A stretch of 52,528 nucleotides of DNA, from NCBI GenBank assembly GCA_012719545.1, contig JAAYAD010000015.1, forward strand, positions 1-52,528, in the 5' to 3' direction. Made by a program: the position numbers and the translations under genes. How positions within the stretch are numbered: the first letter of the stretch is position 1; each line of letters starts with the position of its first letter. The notes under the pieces were generated by a model. The model was not told the origin of the DNA, did no database searches, and saw only the letters and a list, made by a program, of their open reading frames with translations. Of this stretch, positions 25,549 to 34,009 are shown piece after piece. The DNA is from Clostridiaceae bacterium. GTDB lineage: Bacteria > Bacillota > Clostridia > DSM-8532.

Positions 25549-27375
25549 ATGGAACCGCGAAGGATACGAAAAGTTCTTCAGATAGATGGCATGACATGTA
25601 CAAGCTGTGAAATGAGAATAGAGAATGCTTTAAAAAAGCTTGACGGGGTAATTGAAGCAAAAGCTCTTTTTACAAGCTCCAACGTTTATGTTACTTATGA
25701 TGCAAATGTAATAGAGCTGAATCAAATTATTCAGACCATAGAAAAACTGGATTATGTGGTAAAGAATAAACCTGACACTGATGATATTTCAGAACCAGAA
25801 ACCAAAAAATCAGCAGAAAATAAAATGACAATCAACCAACTGTTAGGTGCAGGAATCATATTGCTTGCTCTATACCTTGTTATTAACAACACAGTTGGGT
25901 TTAACTTTATACCCGAAATTAATCAGTCAATGGGATATGGAATCCTATTTTTTGTGGGACTTTTAACTTCACTGCACTGTGTTGCCATGTGCGGAGGAAT
26001 AAATCTGTCCCAGTGTGTTTCGTATAAGGTTGACAATGACAATAACAGCAAGTTTTCCAGATTTAAACCAAGCCTTCTTTATAATTCCGGCAGGGTAGTA
26101 TCCTATACAATAATCGGAGGCATCGTAGGAGCAATAGGTTCCAGTATTACATTTTCAGGTGCTGCCAAGGGAATTGTTGCTATCATATCCGGCGTGTTCA
26201 TGGTGATTATGGGGCTTAATATGCTGAACATATTCCCATGGCTCAGAAAATTAAATCCCAGGATGCCTAGGATTTTCGGGAAAAAAATACACGGCAGCAA
26301 AGGCAAGTTAGGACCTTTTTATATTGGGCTTCTCAACGGTTTAATGCCCTGCGGGCCCCTTCAGGCCATGCAGATTTATGCTTTAGGTACGGGAAGTGCT
26401 CTTTCCGGAGCGTTATCCATGTTTATGTTCAGCATTGGTACTGTGCCTTTGATGTTCGGCTTAGGCGCACTAAGCTCAATATTAAGCGGCAAATTCACTC
26501 ACAAGATGCTGAAAGTAAGTGCTGTGTTGGTGATTGTGCTGGGAGTTGTTATGACAAACAGAGGTTTGGCATTGTCAGGCCTTACTCTTCCCTCCTTGCC
26601 CTTTGGTGAAAGCGGAAACCCTCAGGGAAGCGGCGTAGCAGTAGTGAAAGACGGGATTCAAATAGTTACTACGGAACTGTCGCCAGGAAAATATGAACCC
26701 ATAACAGTACAAAAGGGCATACCCGTAAAATGGACTATTCGGGCTGAGAAAAAGGATATAAACGGCTGCAACAATGAGATTATAATACCCAAATATAACA
26801 CGAGCAAAAAACTTGAGCCAGGGGACAATATAATAGAGTTTACGCCAACTGGAACCGGCACCTTTGCTTACAGCTGCTGGATGGGCATGATAAGAAGCAA
26901 AATTACAGTAGTTGAAGATATTAATAATATAGATGTATCCGGTGCAAATGGCGAGCAAAAATCTAGCTACAAAATACCCACTGACCGGATTGAAATTGCC
27001 CAAATAAAAGATGGTACACAGTATGTTGAAATAAATATGGAGGATGACAGGTTTTCTCCTGCAGTTATAGTAATGCAGAAAGGACTGGAAACAATATGGA
27101 ATATTAACGCTGTTAAACTGAATGACAGCAACGGTACATTGTTATTCCCTAAGTATAATGCCAGAATAAATATGACTGAGGGAGATAATGAAATATATTT
27201 AATTCCTGACGAAGACTTTAATTTTTCTTCTTCTGATTATTCATTTTACGGCTATGTAAAAGTTGTTGACGATATAAGCAACATAGATATTGATGCAATA
27301 AAGAAAGAGGTAAGCCAATACAGTCCGACTATACAGGAAATTATAGATTACAGCGGACTTCCTTCATGCCATTGA
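25549..27375 (+). CDS. Fused HMA - TauE/SafE-type membrane - double cupredoxin-like protein
   Basis: A 608-aa fusion. An N-terminal heavy-metal-associated domain has GMTCTSCEMRIENALKKLDG (CxxC). A six-to-seven-helix SafE/UreH-type membrane domain follows, with two Cys-bearing signatures, TSLHCVAMCGGINLSQC and LNGLMPCGPLQAMQ. The C-terminus holds two outward cupredoxin-like repeats: the first keeps a possible ligand set (YSCWMGMI), the second has lost the Cys (DYSFYGYV). This architecture is found in proteins tied to copper handling or cytochrome oxidase-type metal delivery; copper export or sequestration is the likely role (inferred). ATG 25549 is chosen for GGGAGG 6 nt upstream. A CopZ-like gene follows. 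Confidence 0.8.
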   Translation: MEPRRIRKVLQIDGMTCTSCEMRIENALKKLDGVIEAKALFTSSNVYVTYDANVIELNQIIQTIEKLDYVVKNKPDTDDISEPETKKSAENKMTINQLLGAGIILLALYLVINNTVGFNFIPEINQSMGYGILFFVGLLTSLHCVAMCGGINLSQCVSYKVDNDNNSKFSRFKPSLLYNSGRVVSYTIIGGIVGAIGSSITFSGAAKGIVAIISGVFMVIMGLNMLNIFPWLRKLNPRMPRIFGKKIHGSKGKLGPFYIGLLNGLMPCGPLQAMQIYALGTGSALSGALSMFMFSIGTVPLMFGLGALSSILSGKFTHKMLKVSAVLVIVLGVVMTNRGLALSGLTLPSLPFGESGNPQGSGVAVVKDGIQIVTTELSPGKYEPITVQKGIPVKWTIRAEKKDINGCNNEIIIPKYNTSKKLEPGDNIIEFTPTGTGTFAYSCWMGMIRSKITVVEDINNIDVSGANGEQKSSYKIPTDRIEIAQIKDGTQYVEINMEDDRFSPAVIVMQKGLETIWNINAVKLNDSNGTLLFPKYNARINMTEGDNEIYLIPDEDFNFSSSDYSFYGYVKVVDDISNIDIDAIKKEVSQYSPTIQEIIDYSGLPSCH

Positions 27376-27408
27376 CGGCAAAAAAGGTTAACTGTATAAA
27401 GTTAAGAC

Positions 27409-27549
27409 GATAATCAGATTTCTGGTTCTGGCATTAATCCTGAATCAGTTGAGGTGAAAGATTTTGCCAAGGATACTTAAGTTTATGGCAATATAATCGA
27501 AAAATCTGGGGCGTATGATCCGAAGCAGATAATTCAACTTGAGGTTTAA
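27409..27549 (+). pseudogene. Possible gene remnant with one internal stop
   Basis: The frame reads ...SGINPESVEVKDFAKDT, a TAA stop (27478-27480), then VYGNIIEKSGAYDPKQIIQL and a final stop at 27547. There is no start or ribosome site. The protein-like composition on both sides of one in-frame stop suggests a broken gene between the two metal genes; the family is not recognised. Confidence 0.3.
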
Positions 27550-27589
27550 TCTAAATCAAAATGTATTATAAAGATAGGAGGATTGGAAA

Positions 27590-27796
27590 ATGGATAGAAC
27601 AGTATTAAATGTTGAGGGAATGTCCTGTTCCCATTGCGTAAACGCAATAAAAAAGGCTGTAGGTGCACTTGATGGGGTTAGTACAGTAACCGTTGACTTA
27701 AAAGGCAAAACTGTCACAGTTGAATTCGATGGTTCAAAGGTATCCCTGGACAGGATCAAAACCGAGATAGAAGATCAGGGATACGAAGTTGTATAG
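27590..27796 (+). CDS. copZ: Copper chaperone CopZ-like HMA protein
   Basis: A 68-aa single heavy-metal-associated domain with the metal loop GMSCSHC near the N-terminus and the ferredoxin-like beta-alpha-beta repeat (VTVDLKGKTVTVEFDG, EIEDQGYEVV). Cytosolic CopZ proteins carry Cu(I) to P-type ATPases or sensors. The start has AGGAGG upstream. It follows the HMA/SafE/cupredoxin gene, so it may shuttle copper to that protein. No CopA ATPase or CsoR is in the window. Confidence 0.85.
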   Translation: MDRTVLNVEGMSCSHCVNAIKKAVGALDGVSTVTVDLKGKTVTVEFDGSKVSLDRIKTEIEDQGYEVV

Positions 27797-27916
27797 CATC
27801 AATTAATGCTTCTAATAATTGCAGGTAAAGTTTGAGAAATTAAAATATTAAATATAAAGATAAAGCAAAAAAAGAATATGAAAACACATATGGACACAAT
27901 TTGACATATATCTTGG

Positions 27917-27945
27917 TTGACAATATATGTAATCCTCTATACAAT
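27917..27945 (+). promoter_or_regulatory. Strong sigma-A promoter of leader transcript
   Basis: TTGACA (27917-27922), exactly 17 nt, TACAAT (27940-27945). It is followed 50 nt later by a micro-ORF with an ideal ribosome site. Confidence 0.7.
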
Positions 27946-28001
27946 GAAATTGATGCAGCATGCTGCAAGTACTAATTTTGCTTAAGAAAGGAGTTGTGCC
28001 T

Positions 28002-28037
28002 ATGTCCGTAAGAAATGTTGAGGTGGTTTTTAACTGA
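28002..28037 (+). CDS. 11-aa leader micro-ORF MSVRNVEVVFN
   Basis: ATG 28002 is preceded by AAAGGAG (27987-27993) with 8-nt spacing, as good a ribosome site as any in the window. The stop is TGA 28035-28037. It opens a transcript of about 270 nt from a near-consensus promoter to a terminator at 28222. Such short uORFs followed by structured RNA and a terminator are typical of attenuators that sense ribosome stalling. No homology to a known leader is claimed. Confidence 0.45.
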   Translation: MSVRNVEVVFN

Positions 28038-28222
28038 ATATCGGCACAGGGTGCACAATATTACCTGACTAACGTGAGTTGGGGAATGTGTTTCACCAAA
28101 GGATAGCATTCTTTGTGGAGAATCCCTCTCAAACAAGGTTTTATTTGTGTAACCTATGCGACTTCTTTCGAGCAACCTGGATAGTCGGATAATAAAGCAC
28201 GCAAAGGTAGCGTGTTTTTTTG
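28038..28222 (+). ncRNA. Structured leader RNA ending in a terminator
   Basis: Several short complementary segments are visible (GAATG/CATTC near 28092-28113, CCAAAG/CTTTGTGG near 28098-28121, AGGTT/AACCT near 28136-28155). The end is a hairpin (CACGC/GCGTG, extended by A-U pairs, 28194-28218) running into a seven-T tract. Together with the promoter and micro-ORF this looks like an attenuator or a small RNA. It is not any riboswitch class I can recognise. Confidence 0.4.
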
Positions 28223-28360
28223 ATGCTCTTCTTTAATAAAAGGGGACGCTTAAGAAGTCTGGGAGCGGTTAAATTGCTCTTATCTTAATGATATCCTCTT
28301 GATTAAAGAAGTCACTTTAAATTAATGAAACGTGCAAAACATAAAGGCATGTCCTTTCCC

Positions 28361-28392
28361 AAACCCGCAGGTTAAGCTCTGTGGGTTTTTTT
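28361..28392 (+). terminator. Second rho-independent terminator before the rsgA operon
   Basis: AAACCCGCAG pairs with CTGTGGGTTT (28361-28370 / 28379-28388), followed by a T run. It lies 50 bp before the 51-aa gene, so it too could attenuate rsgA expression. Confidence 0.7.
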
Positions 28393-28443
28393 ATATCCTT
28401 TTTCAGGTTGCTGATGGAAAAATAAATGACGGAGTGATGTTTT

Positions 28444-28599
28444 ATGAAAGAGAAAAAAAGCACTTTTGATTATATAAAGTCAATCCGAAACACCTGGGCT
28501 ATTAATCCCAGAACAAGAGTACAGGAAAATACTTTAAAAAACAAAAAGAAACGCAGGCAATCAGAAAAGAAAATGATAAAGGAAGGATTTGAACAATGA
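28444..28599 (+). CDS. Small basic protein, 51 aa, coupled to rsgA
   Basis: The sequence begins MKEKKSTFDYIKSIRNTWAI, continues NPRTRVQEN and ends in a lysine/arginine-rich helix. The W(A/G)INP(x)TRV pattern recalls small conserved proteins of Firmicutes of unknown function (recalled, not verified). Its TGA stop overlaps the ATG of rsgA (ATGA), so the two are translationally coupled. The high positive charge and the partner suggest it may touch RNA or ribosomes (inference). Confidence 0.6.
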   Translation: MKEKKSTFDYIKSIRNTWAINPRTRVQENTLKNKKKRRQSEKKMIKEGFEQ

Positions 28600-29657
28600 A
28601 TATAGTTGATTATGGATGGAATGAATTTTTTGAGCGGGATTGGAACCAGAAAAATACAGAAGGCTTGTTCCCAGGACGCATAATAGCAGACTATGGACAA
28701 CAGCTTCGGATAGTTACAGATTCAGGAGAGCTTCTTGTAAAAAGACCCATAAAGAAACTTGATAACGATATGCAACCTGCGGTTGGCGACTGGGTGGCAC
28801 TTGAATATTCCGGTGAAACACAGGCCCCTGGTATTAAATTTATATTGCCAAGAAGAACAGAGTTTTCAAGAGCGGCGGCAGGAATGGAGGTAAAAGAACA
28901 GGTTGTAGCTGCAAATGTTGATACTGTTTTTCTCATTCAGTCACTAAACAGGGATTTTAATATGCGAAGGCTTGAAAGGTATCTTATTACCGCATGGGAA
29001 AGCGGTGCTGTGCCGGTTGTTGTGCTTACCAAGTCTGACTGCTGTGATGATGTAACAGATAAAATTATAACCGTATATGGTACAGCTCCGGGAGTTGAGG
29101 TACATCCCATAAGCTGCGTAACAGGAGAAGGTATTGATGATATTAAAAAATACTTTGCAAAGGGAAAAACAGTAGCTTTGCTTGGCTCTTCGGGAGTTGG
29201 GAAATCCACATTGGTAAACACGCTGGCAGGAAAAGAGCTTTTAAAGACGCAGGAAATTCGTGAGAGTGACAGCAGAGGAAGGCATACCACAACCCACAGG
29301 GAACTTATCCTGTTACCGGAAGGCGGGCTGATTATGGATACGCCCGGAATGCGCACACTGGCCCTATGGGAGGCAGACACAGGCATGGAGGTTATGTTTG
29401 GTGATATTGAGGAGTTGATAAATAAATGCCGTTTTAGTGACTGCCAGCATAAAACCGAACCGGGATGTGCCGTAAGAGAAGCCCTTGAAACAGGAAAACT
29501 TGAACAAAAAAGGTGGGAAAGCTGGCTTAAACTTCAAAAGGAACTTGAACACCTTAAGGCAAAGAAGGATAACAAGCTGAGGCTTCGTGAAAAGCAGTGG
29601 GGCAAAGAGATGGCTAAGTTTCAAAAGGAGTTTTATAAGAAGAGATACAAAGGCTGA
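28596..29657 (+). CDS. rsgA: Ribosome small-subunit-dependent GTPase A (RsgA)
   Basis: A 353-aa circularly permuted GTPase: an OB-fold (GRIIADYGQQLRIVT) comes first, then G4 TKSD, G1 GSSGVGKST and G3 DTPGMR in the permuted order, followed by a zinc knuckle (CRFSDCQHKTEPGC). RsgA helps late 30S maturation. The C-terminus has an extended basic helix (LKAKKDNKLRLREKQWGKEM). It is translationally coupled to the 51-aa protein upstream. Many Clostridia have a main rsgA beside stk/prpC; this location suggests a second paralogue. Confidence 0.92.
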   Translation: MNIVDYGWNEFFERDWNQKNTEGLFPGRIIADYGQQLRIVTDSGELLVKRPIKKLDNDMQPAVGDWVALEYSGETQAPGIKFILPRRTEFSRAAAGMEVKEQVVAANVDTVFLIQSLNRDFNMRRLERYLITAWESGAVPVVVLTKSDCCDDVTDKIITVYGTAPGVEVHPISCVTGEGIDDIKKYFAKGKTVALLGSSGVGKSTLVNTLAGKELLKTQEIRESDSRGRHTTTHRELILLPEGGLIMDTPGMRTLALWEADTGMEVMFGDIEELINKCRFSDCQHKTEPGCAVREALETGKLEQKRWESWLKLQKELEHLKAKKDNKLRLREKQWGKEMAKFQKEFYKKRYKG

Positions 29658-29811
29658 TATAAAAAGGCGTTGGGAAACATTAAAATGATATTGGGTTAAT
29701 TCTTTGAGAATGTGAATTTGTGAGAAATTTTCTGTAAACAGCAGATGTTAAATCCATTGTAAATATTGAATGTGAATATTGACCGTATACTAATCTAACA
29801 AGAGTTATTTA

Positions 29812-29848
29812 ACAACAAACCGGCAACAATATGCCGGTTTGTTGTCAT
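29812..29848. terminator. Bidirectional terminator between rsgA and a convergent gene
   Basis: A 14-bp perfect stem ACAACAAACCGGCA / TGCCGGTTTGTTGT (29812-29825, 29832-29845). Confidence 0.7.
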
Positions 29849-29862
29849 AACCGTGAAAGCAT

Positions 29863-30546
29863 TTATTTTATCTTATCCCAGAAGGAGTTTACGGTCTCAG
29901 TAACATTGTCCGTACCATGCCGGTTTACAAGCTCCCGTTTAAAATAGGCGGAGTGTCCGCCCCAGGGCATTCCCTGGATATTAAGTTCAACATATCTGGT
30001 TTCGGGCATTCTTTTGGTAAAAATGTCGCAGACAGATGATATCAATCCTGCTACGGAATTAAAACTATGGGGTATGGCTTCAGTACCGGTGCGCACATTC
30101 TCGGATACATAATCGGTTTTTACCTGCACCCTTGTAACCTTATGTACGTATTTTTTGTCTACTAATTGAAATGGTGCGCCTATCTGAACGGCGTGGTGAA
30201 TCGGTATCCCTTTCTTTTCTAGAGCAATCAGGGCATCCAGAACTGCCTGGCCGCCGCCGCTGTGGCCAATAAGAACAATCCGGGATGCACGGTTTTTATT
30301 CTCCATAACTGCTTTGACTACTTCTTCTCCGCCTGTTCCCCGGTGCATGTGAACTCCTACCTCAAGTGCCTGCTTTAAAGCAGAAGTATCCTTTACTTCC
30401 CCCAATGGAAACACTTCAACGAATGTGACTGAGTTACCAATCTTTTTATATCTTTTTTCAAGCTCTGCTTTAAGCTCTCTGAACAAGTCCCTTTCTTTAT
30501 TGGTATTAATTCCTGCCGCCAGTATGACAAGGACATTCTCTTTCAT
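29863..30546 (-). CDS. Alpha/beta-hydrolase fold protein (lipase-like)
   Basis: About 227 aa. The nucleophile elbow GHSGGGQAVLDAL fits a lipase/esterase fold (Ser in GHSGG). The start VLVILAAGINTNKE looks like the first strand and the oxyanion region; a late Asp/His (KTDYVSEN, GGHSAYFKREL) may complete the triad. The substrate is unknown. The start is uncertain: ATG 30546 has GGG upstream, and in-frame starts up to 30594 exist. It is flanked by terminators, so it is a single-gene unit. Confidence 0.65.
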   Translation of the reverse strand: MKENVLVILAAGINTNKERDLFRELKAELEKRYKKIGNSVTFVEVFPLGEVKDTSALKQALEVGVHMHRGTGGEEVVKAVMENKNRASRIVLIGHSGGGQAVLDALIALEKKGIPIHHAVQIGAPFQLVDKKYVHKVTRVQVKTDYVSENVRTGTEAIPHSFNSVAGLISSVCDIFTKRMPETRYVELNIQGMPWGGHSAYFKRELVNRHGTDNVTETVNSFWDKIK

Positions 30547-30627
30547 ATATGTACCCAAGCCAAATGCTGCCTGTTTCATAATAAGCAGGAACAAAAGAAA
30601 CAGTCACTTTAAGCTTTCTTAAGAATA

Positions 30628-30667
30628 AAAACAGGCAGATAACACATTTAGTTATCTGCCTGTTTTA
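30628..30667. terminator. Terminator between oadB and the hydrolase gene
   Basis: A 16-bp stem (30628-30643 / 30651-30666) with a 7-nt loop and A/T flanks on both sides. It ends the oad operon on the minus strand. Confidence 0.75.
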
Positions 30668-30748
30668 AAACAAGACGGACTAAAAATGGGGGGAAGTTAA
30701 TTGACTTATGCCAACCGTCTTGTTATTAACTTTTTAAAAGAGTTTGCT

Positions 30749-31885
30749 TTATTGACCAAAGAGAGCCAGCAATACACCTGCAGCCACTGCAGAACCGATA
30801 ACACCTGCAACATTTGGTCCCATGGCGTGCATGAGAAGGAAGTTAGCAGGGTTTGCTTTTTGCCCTTCAACCTGAGATACTCTGGCTGCCATTGGCACAG
30901 CTGAAACTCCTGCAGAACCTATAAGAGGATTGATTTTTCCTCCGGAAAGTACGCACATAACTTTTCCAATTAAAAGTCCTCCTACGGTACTGAATGCAAA
31001 TGCAAACAATCCAAGGAAAATAATCTTAATGGTTTCTAATTTCAGGAATTGTGAACCCTCGGCAGTTGCTCCAACAGTAACTCCCAGGAATATTGTTACT
31101 ATATTGATTAGTGCATTTTGAGCAGTATTGGAGAGTCTTTCAACAACGCCGGATTCTCTGAAAAGATTACCAAGCATCAGCATACCGATAAGAGGAGCAA
31201 CTGAAGGCAGAAGCCATACACAGAATACGGTCACCACTATGGGGAAGCAGATTTTTTCAAGCTTTGAAACCTCACGTACCTGCTCCATTTTTATCTCACG
31301 CTCTTTTTGGGTGGTGAGAAGCCTCATAATAGGGGGCTGAATCAATGGAATCAATGCCATGTATGAATAGGCGGCAATTGCTATGGGAGCCAAAAGATGC
31401 GGTGCAAGCCTTGTTGTTGTATAAATTGCAGTCGGTCCGTCGGCCCCGCCTATTATGCCTATGGAGCCTGCTTCCTGGGGAGTAAAGCCAAGTGCGATGG
31501 CAACGATAAATGCCATGACAATACCAAACTGCGCTCCTGCACCCATAAAGAGACTACTGGGGCGGGCTATTAATGGACCGAAATCAGTCATGGCGCCTAT
31601 ACCCAGAAAGATAAGGGAGGGATATATACCCTTCTTTACGCCAAGATAAAGATAATATAACAGTCCTCCTGGTTCGCTGCCAACTGGCTCTGCCATTAAA
31701 TTGGCAAGGGGCAGGTTTGCAAGAATCACTCCAAAAGCAATTGGCAACAGCAACAGAGGTTCAAATTTCTTTACGATTGCAAGATATACCAGAGTAAATC
31801 CGATAATCAGCATTACAATAGATTCCCACGTCAGAGCGGTAAATCCTGACTGTTCCCAAATGTTGATCAAAGAATCTATAAACAT
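30749..31885 (-). CDS. oadB: Na+-translocating decarboxylase beta subunit
   Basis: A 378-aa membrane protein with nine or more helices and the family's conserved segments GAMTDFGPLIARPSS, GIIGGADGPTAIYTT and NPLIGSAGVSAVPMAARVSQ, which hold the Asp and Ser residues used in Na+ transport. It decarboxylates the carboxybiotin made by the alpha subunit and pumps Na+ out. It is the last gene of the four-gene operon, 12 bp after the biotin carrier. Confidence 0.95.
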   Translation of the reverse strand: MFIDSLINIWEQSGFTALTWESIVMLIIGFTLVYLAIVKKFEPLLLLPIAFGVILANLPLANLMAEPVGSEPGGLLYYLYLGVKKGIYPSLIFLGIGAMTDFGPLIARPSSLFMGAGAQFGIVMAFIVAIALGFTPQEAGSIGIIGGADGPTAIYTTTRLAPHLLAPIAIAAYSYMALIPLIQPPIMRLLTTQKEREIKMEQVREVSKLEKICFPIVVTVFCVWLLPSVAPLIGMLMLGNLFRESGVVERLSNTAQNALINIVTIFLGVTVGATAEGSQFLKLETIKIIFLGLFAFAFSTVGGLLIGKVMCVLSGGKINPLIGSAGVSAVPMAARVSQVEGQKANPANFLLMHAMGPNVAGVIGSAVAAGVLLALFGQ

Positions 31886-31897
31886 TGATTTACCCCC

Positions 31898-32287
31898 TTA
31901 CTTTATGGTCATCAGAATATCATTTGTATTTACGTTTGCGCCCTTTGCAACCAGAATCTGCTCAACTGTACCATCACGCTGAGCCAGCACCTCGTTTTCC
32001 ATTTTCATGGCTTCAAGAATCAAGAGGATTTGGCCTTTCTTTACGGCTTGACCCGGGCTGACCTTTATATCCAGAACTACTCCAGGCATGGGAGCTTTAA
32101 CAGGTTCACCGCTGCCAATTAAAGTTGGAGCGGCAGCCTGAACGGGCTTGGCAGGCTCCTGAACCGGAGCGGCAGGGGCACTTGCAGCAACAGGTGCCTG
32201 TATGGTGGTTATATTTGTAATATTGGCTTTTCCTCTTTCTACTTCAACCTCGTATTCTTTATCATTTATACGGACTATATATATCAT
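31898..32287 (-). CDS. Biotin carrier subunit of the Na+ pump decarboxylase
   Basis: A 129-aa protein with a short N-terminal strand segment (YIVRINDKEYEVEVERGKAN), an Ala/Pro-rich flexible linker (about 35-58) and a C-terminal biotinyl domain with EAMKMENEV, whose Lys is biotinylated. In many decarboxylases this domain is fused to the alpha chain; here it is separate. It overlaps oadG by 4 bp. Confidence 0.93.
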   Translation of the reverse strand: MIYIVRINDKEYEVEVERGKANITNITTIQAPVAASAPAAPVQEPAKPVQAAAPTLIGSGEPVKAPMPGVVLDIKVSPGQAVKKGQILLILEAMKMENEVLAQRDGTVEQILVAKGANVNTNDILMTIK

Positions 32288-32646
32288 GCTTTTGCCTCAC
32301 TTTCCTTGTTGATTAGACGTATGGATTTAAAGCACAACTCGGACAGGGGTATTCCTGACTCATGGCTGATAATGGCCATAATCATGGCTGCGGTCTGTTC
32401 ATCGGTATCTTTTAATACCAGCGTTCCGGCAGAAAAATCATCCTGAGGGGAAACAACCTCAACGGCACTTTCACCTGCTGCCACAGGAGCTGCGACCTGA
32501 GGCTTACTTACATAGCCTAATACAAGTGAGAAGATTCTTATCAGGAAATACAGAATGCCCAGAACAAAGAACACAACAGCCATGCAAAAAAGTGCCACTA
32601 ATATGCTTTCATAAATGGACATAATTTCACACCTGCTTTCTGACAA
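32284..32646 (-). CDS. Oxaloacetate decarboxylase gamma-like subunit (OadG family)
   Basis: A 120-aa protein with one N-terminal membrane helix (LVALFCMAVVFFVLGILYFLI) followed by a soluble tail with a helix containing AAMIMAIISHESG. OadG anchors and assembles the complex. Its start overlaps the end of oadA by 20 bp. An alternative start at MSIYESILV lies a few codons inside. Confidence 0.85.
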   Translation of the reverse strand: MSESRCEIMSIYESILVALFCMAVVFFVLGILYFLIRIFSLVLGYVSKPQVAAPVAAGESAVEVVSPQDDFSAGTLVLKDTDEQTAAMIMAIISHESGIPLSELCFKSIRLINKESEAKA

Positions 32647-34009
32647 TGGAATATGTTACTGTTCTGGACTCGCGCTCTTCTCTTTCTTTGAAGAACTTTT
32701 CGGCTATCTGAGGGAATGCAATATAAGACAGCACGTCTTCATCATCCCTTGCCATTGAACCAAGTTCCTTCTTTGTCTTTTCAAAGGCAGGTTCAAGTGT
32801 ATCGGCAAAGCGTGTGGTGATAGGCTGTTCATCACCCAATACCTTCTTTATAAGTTCGGGTGAGATTTCACCGGGAGCCTTTCCGTATTCTCCACGAATA
32901 TATGCTTTAACCTCTTTGGAAATATTCTTGTAGCGTTCACCGGCAAGAACATTGGCAACGGCCTGTACGCCAACCATCTGGCTCATGGGTGTAACAAGAG
33001 GTGGATAGCCAAGGTCCTTACGTACATCCGGAATCTCAGCAAGAACCTCATCGAGCCTGTCAATGGCGTTTTGTGCCTTCAGCTGTGCAATAAGATTGGA
33101 AAGCATTCCTCCGGGAACCTGATAAACAAGAGCATCTGTTTCGGTACCCATAACAAAGGAATCCATGAGTCCTGACTTGATATATTTTTCTTTGATTGGC
33201 TTGAAATAATCGTTTATCTGTTTCAGTAATTTATCGTTAAGGCCTGTATCATAGCCCATTTGTCTTAGTGCATAGTTGAGAGTTTCTGTGGGAGGCTGGG
33301 AGGTTCCGCCGCCAAAGGATGAAATAGCAGTATCAATAACATCGCAACCGGCTTCAACAGCCTTTAAGTATGTCAGTGGACCTAAGCCTGTTGTAGAGTG
33401 GGTATGAAGCACGATAGGAAGCTTAACGTTCTGCTTGAGGGCTTTTACAAGGTCATAAGCCTCTTGGGGGCCCATAATTCCGGCCATGTCCTTAATGCAG
33501 ATTGAATGAACACCCAATGACTCAAGCTGTTTTCCCATTTCAACGTATTTCTCAATATTGTGAATGGGGCTTATGGTGTAGCAGATGCAGCCCTGGGCAT
33601 GCTTACCCTGCTTTAAGGTTTCATCAACAGCTGTTTCTATGTTTCTGAAATCATTGAGGGCATCAAAGATTCGGAAAATATCCATACCGTTCTGGGCAGC
33701 ATGGGCAACAAATTTTCTTACCACATCATCGGGGTAATGCTTGTAGCCCAAAATATTCTGGCCTCTTAACAGCATCTGTAGCTTTGTCTTTTTTACCTTT
33801 GACTTGATTTTACGAAGGCGCTCCCAGGGATTTTCACTTAAATAGCGCAGACAGGAATCAAAGGTGGCTCCGCCCCAGCATTCCAGGGAATGATACCCTG
33901 CGTTATCCAGCACTTCCAGAATGCCTTCAAAATCAGAAAACGGCATTCTGGTTGCTATAAGGGATTGGTTTGCATCGCGCAAGACGGTTTCGGTAATTGC
34001 AACTTTCAT
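32627..34009 (-). CDS. oadA: Oxaloacetate decarboxylase alpha (carboxyltransferase) subunit
   Basis: A 460-aa TIM-barrel carboxyltransferase of the pyruvate carboxylase/5S type: TVLRDANQSLIATRM (usual form RDAHQSL; His is Asn here), ECWGGATFD, CIKDMAGIM with the candidate carbamylated Lys, and VLHTHSTTGLG with the metal-binding HxH. The C-terminal PYC_OADA region (GEYGKAPGEISPEL) is present, but the biotin domain is not; it is the separate gene downstream. With oadB it couples oxaloacetate decarboxylation to Na+ export. Ribosome site AAAGGAG. Confidence 0.93.
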   Translation of the reverse strand: MKVAITETVLRDANQSLIATRMPFSDFEGILEVLDNAGYHSLECWGGATFDSCLRYLSENPWERLRKIKSKVKKTKLQMLLRGQNILGYKHYPDDVVRKFVAHAAQNGMDIFRIFDALNDFRNIETAVDETLKQGKHAQGCICYTISPIHNIEKYVEMGKQLESLGVHSICIKDMAGIMGPQEAYDLVKALKQNVKLPIVLHTHSTTGLGPLTYLKAVEAGCDVIDTAISSFGGGTSQPPTETLNYALRQMGYDTGLNDKLLKQINDYFKPIKEKYIKSGLMDSFVMGTETDALVYQVPGGMLSNLIAQLKAQNAIDRLDEVLAEIPDVRKDLGYPPLVTPMSQMVGVQAVANVLAGERYKNISKEVKAYIRGEYGKAPGEISPELIKKVLGDEQPITTRFADTLEPAFEKTKKELGSMARDDEDVLSYIAFPQIAEKFFKEREERESRTVTYSIVRKQV

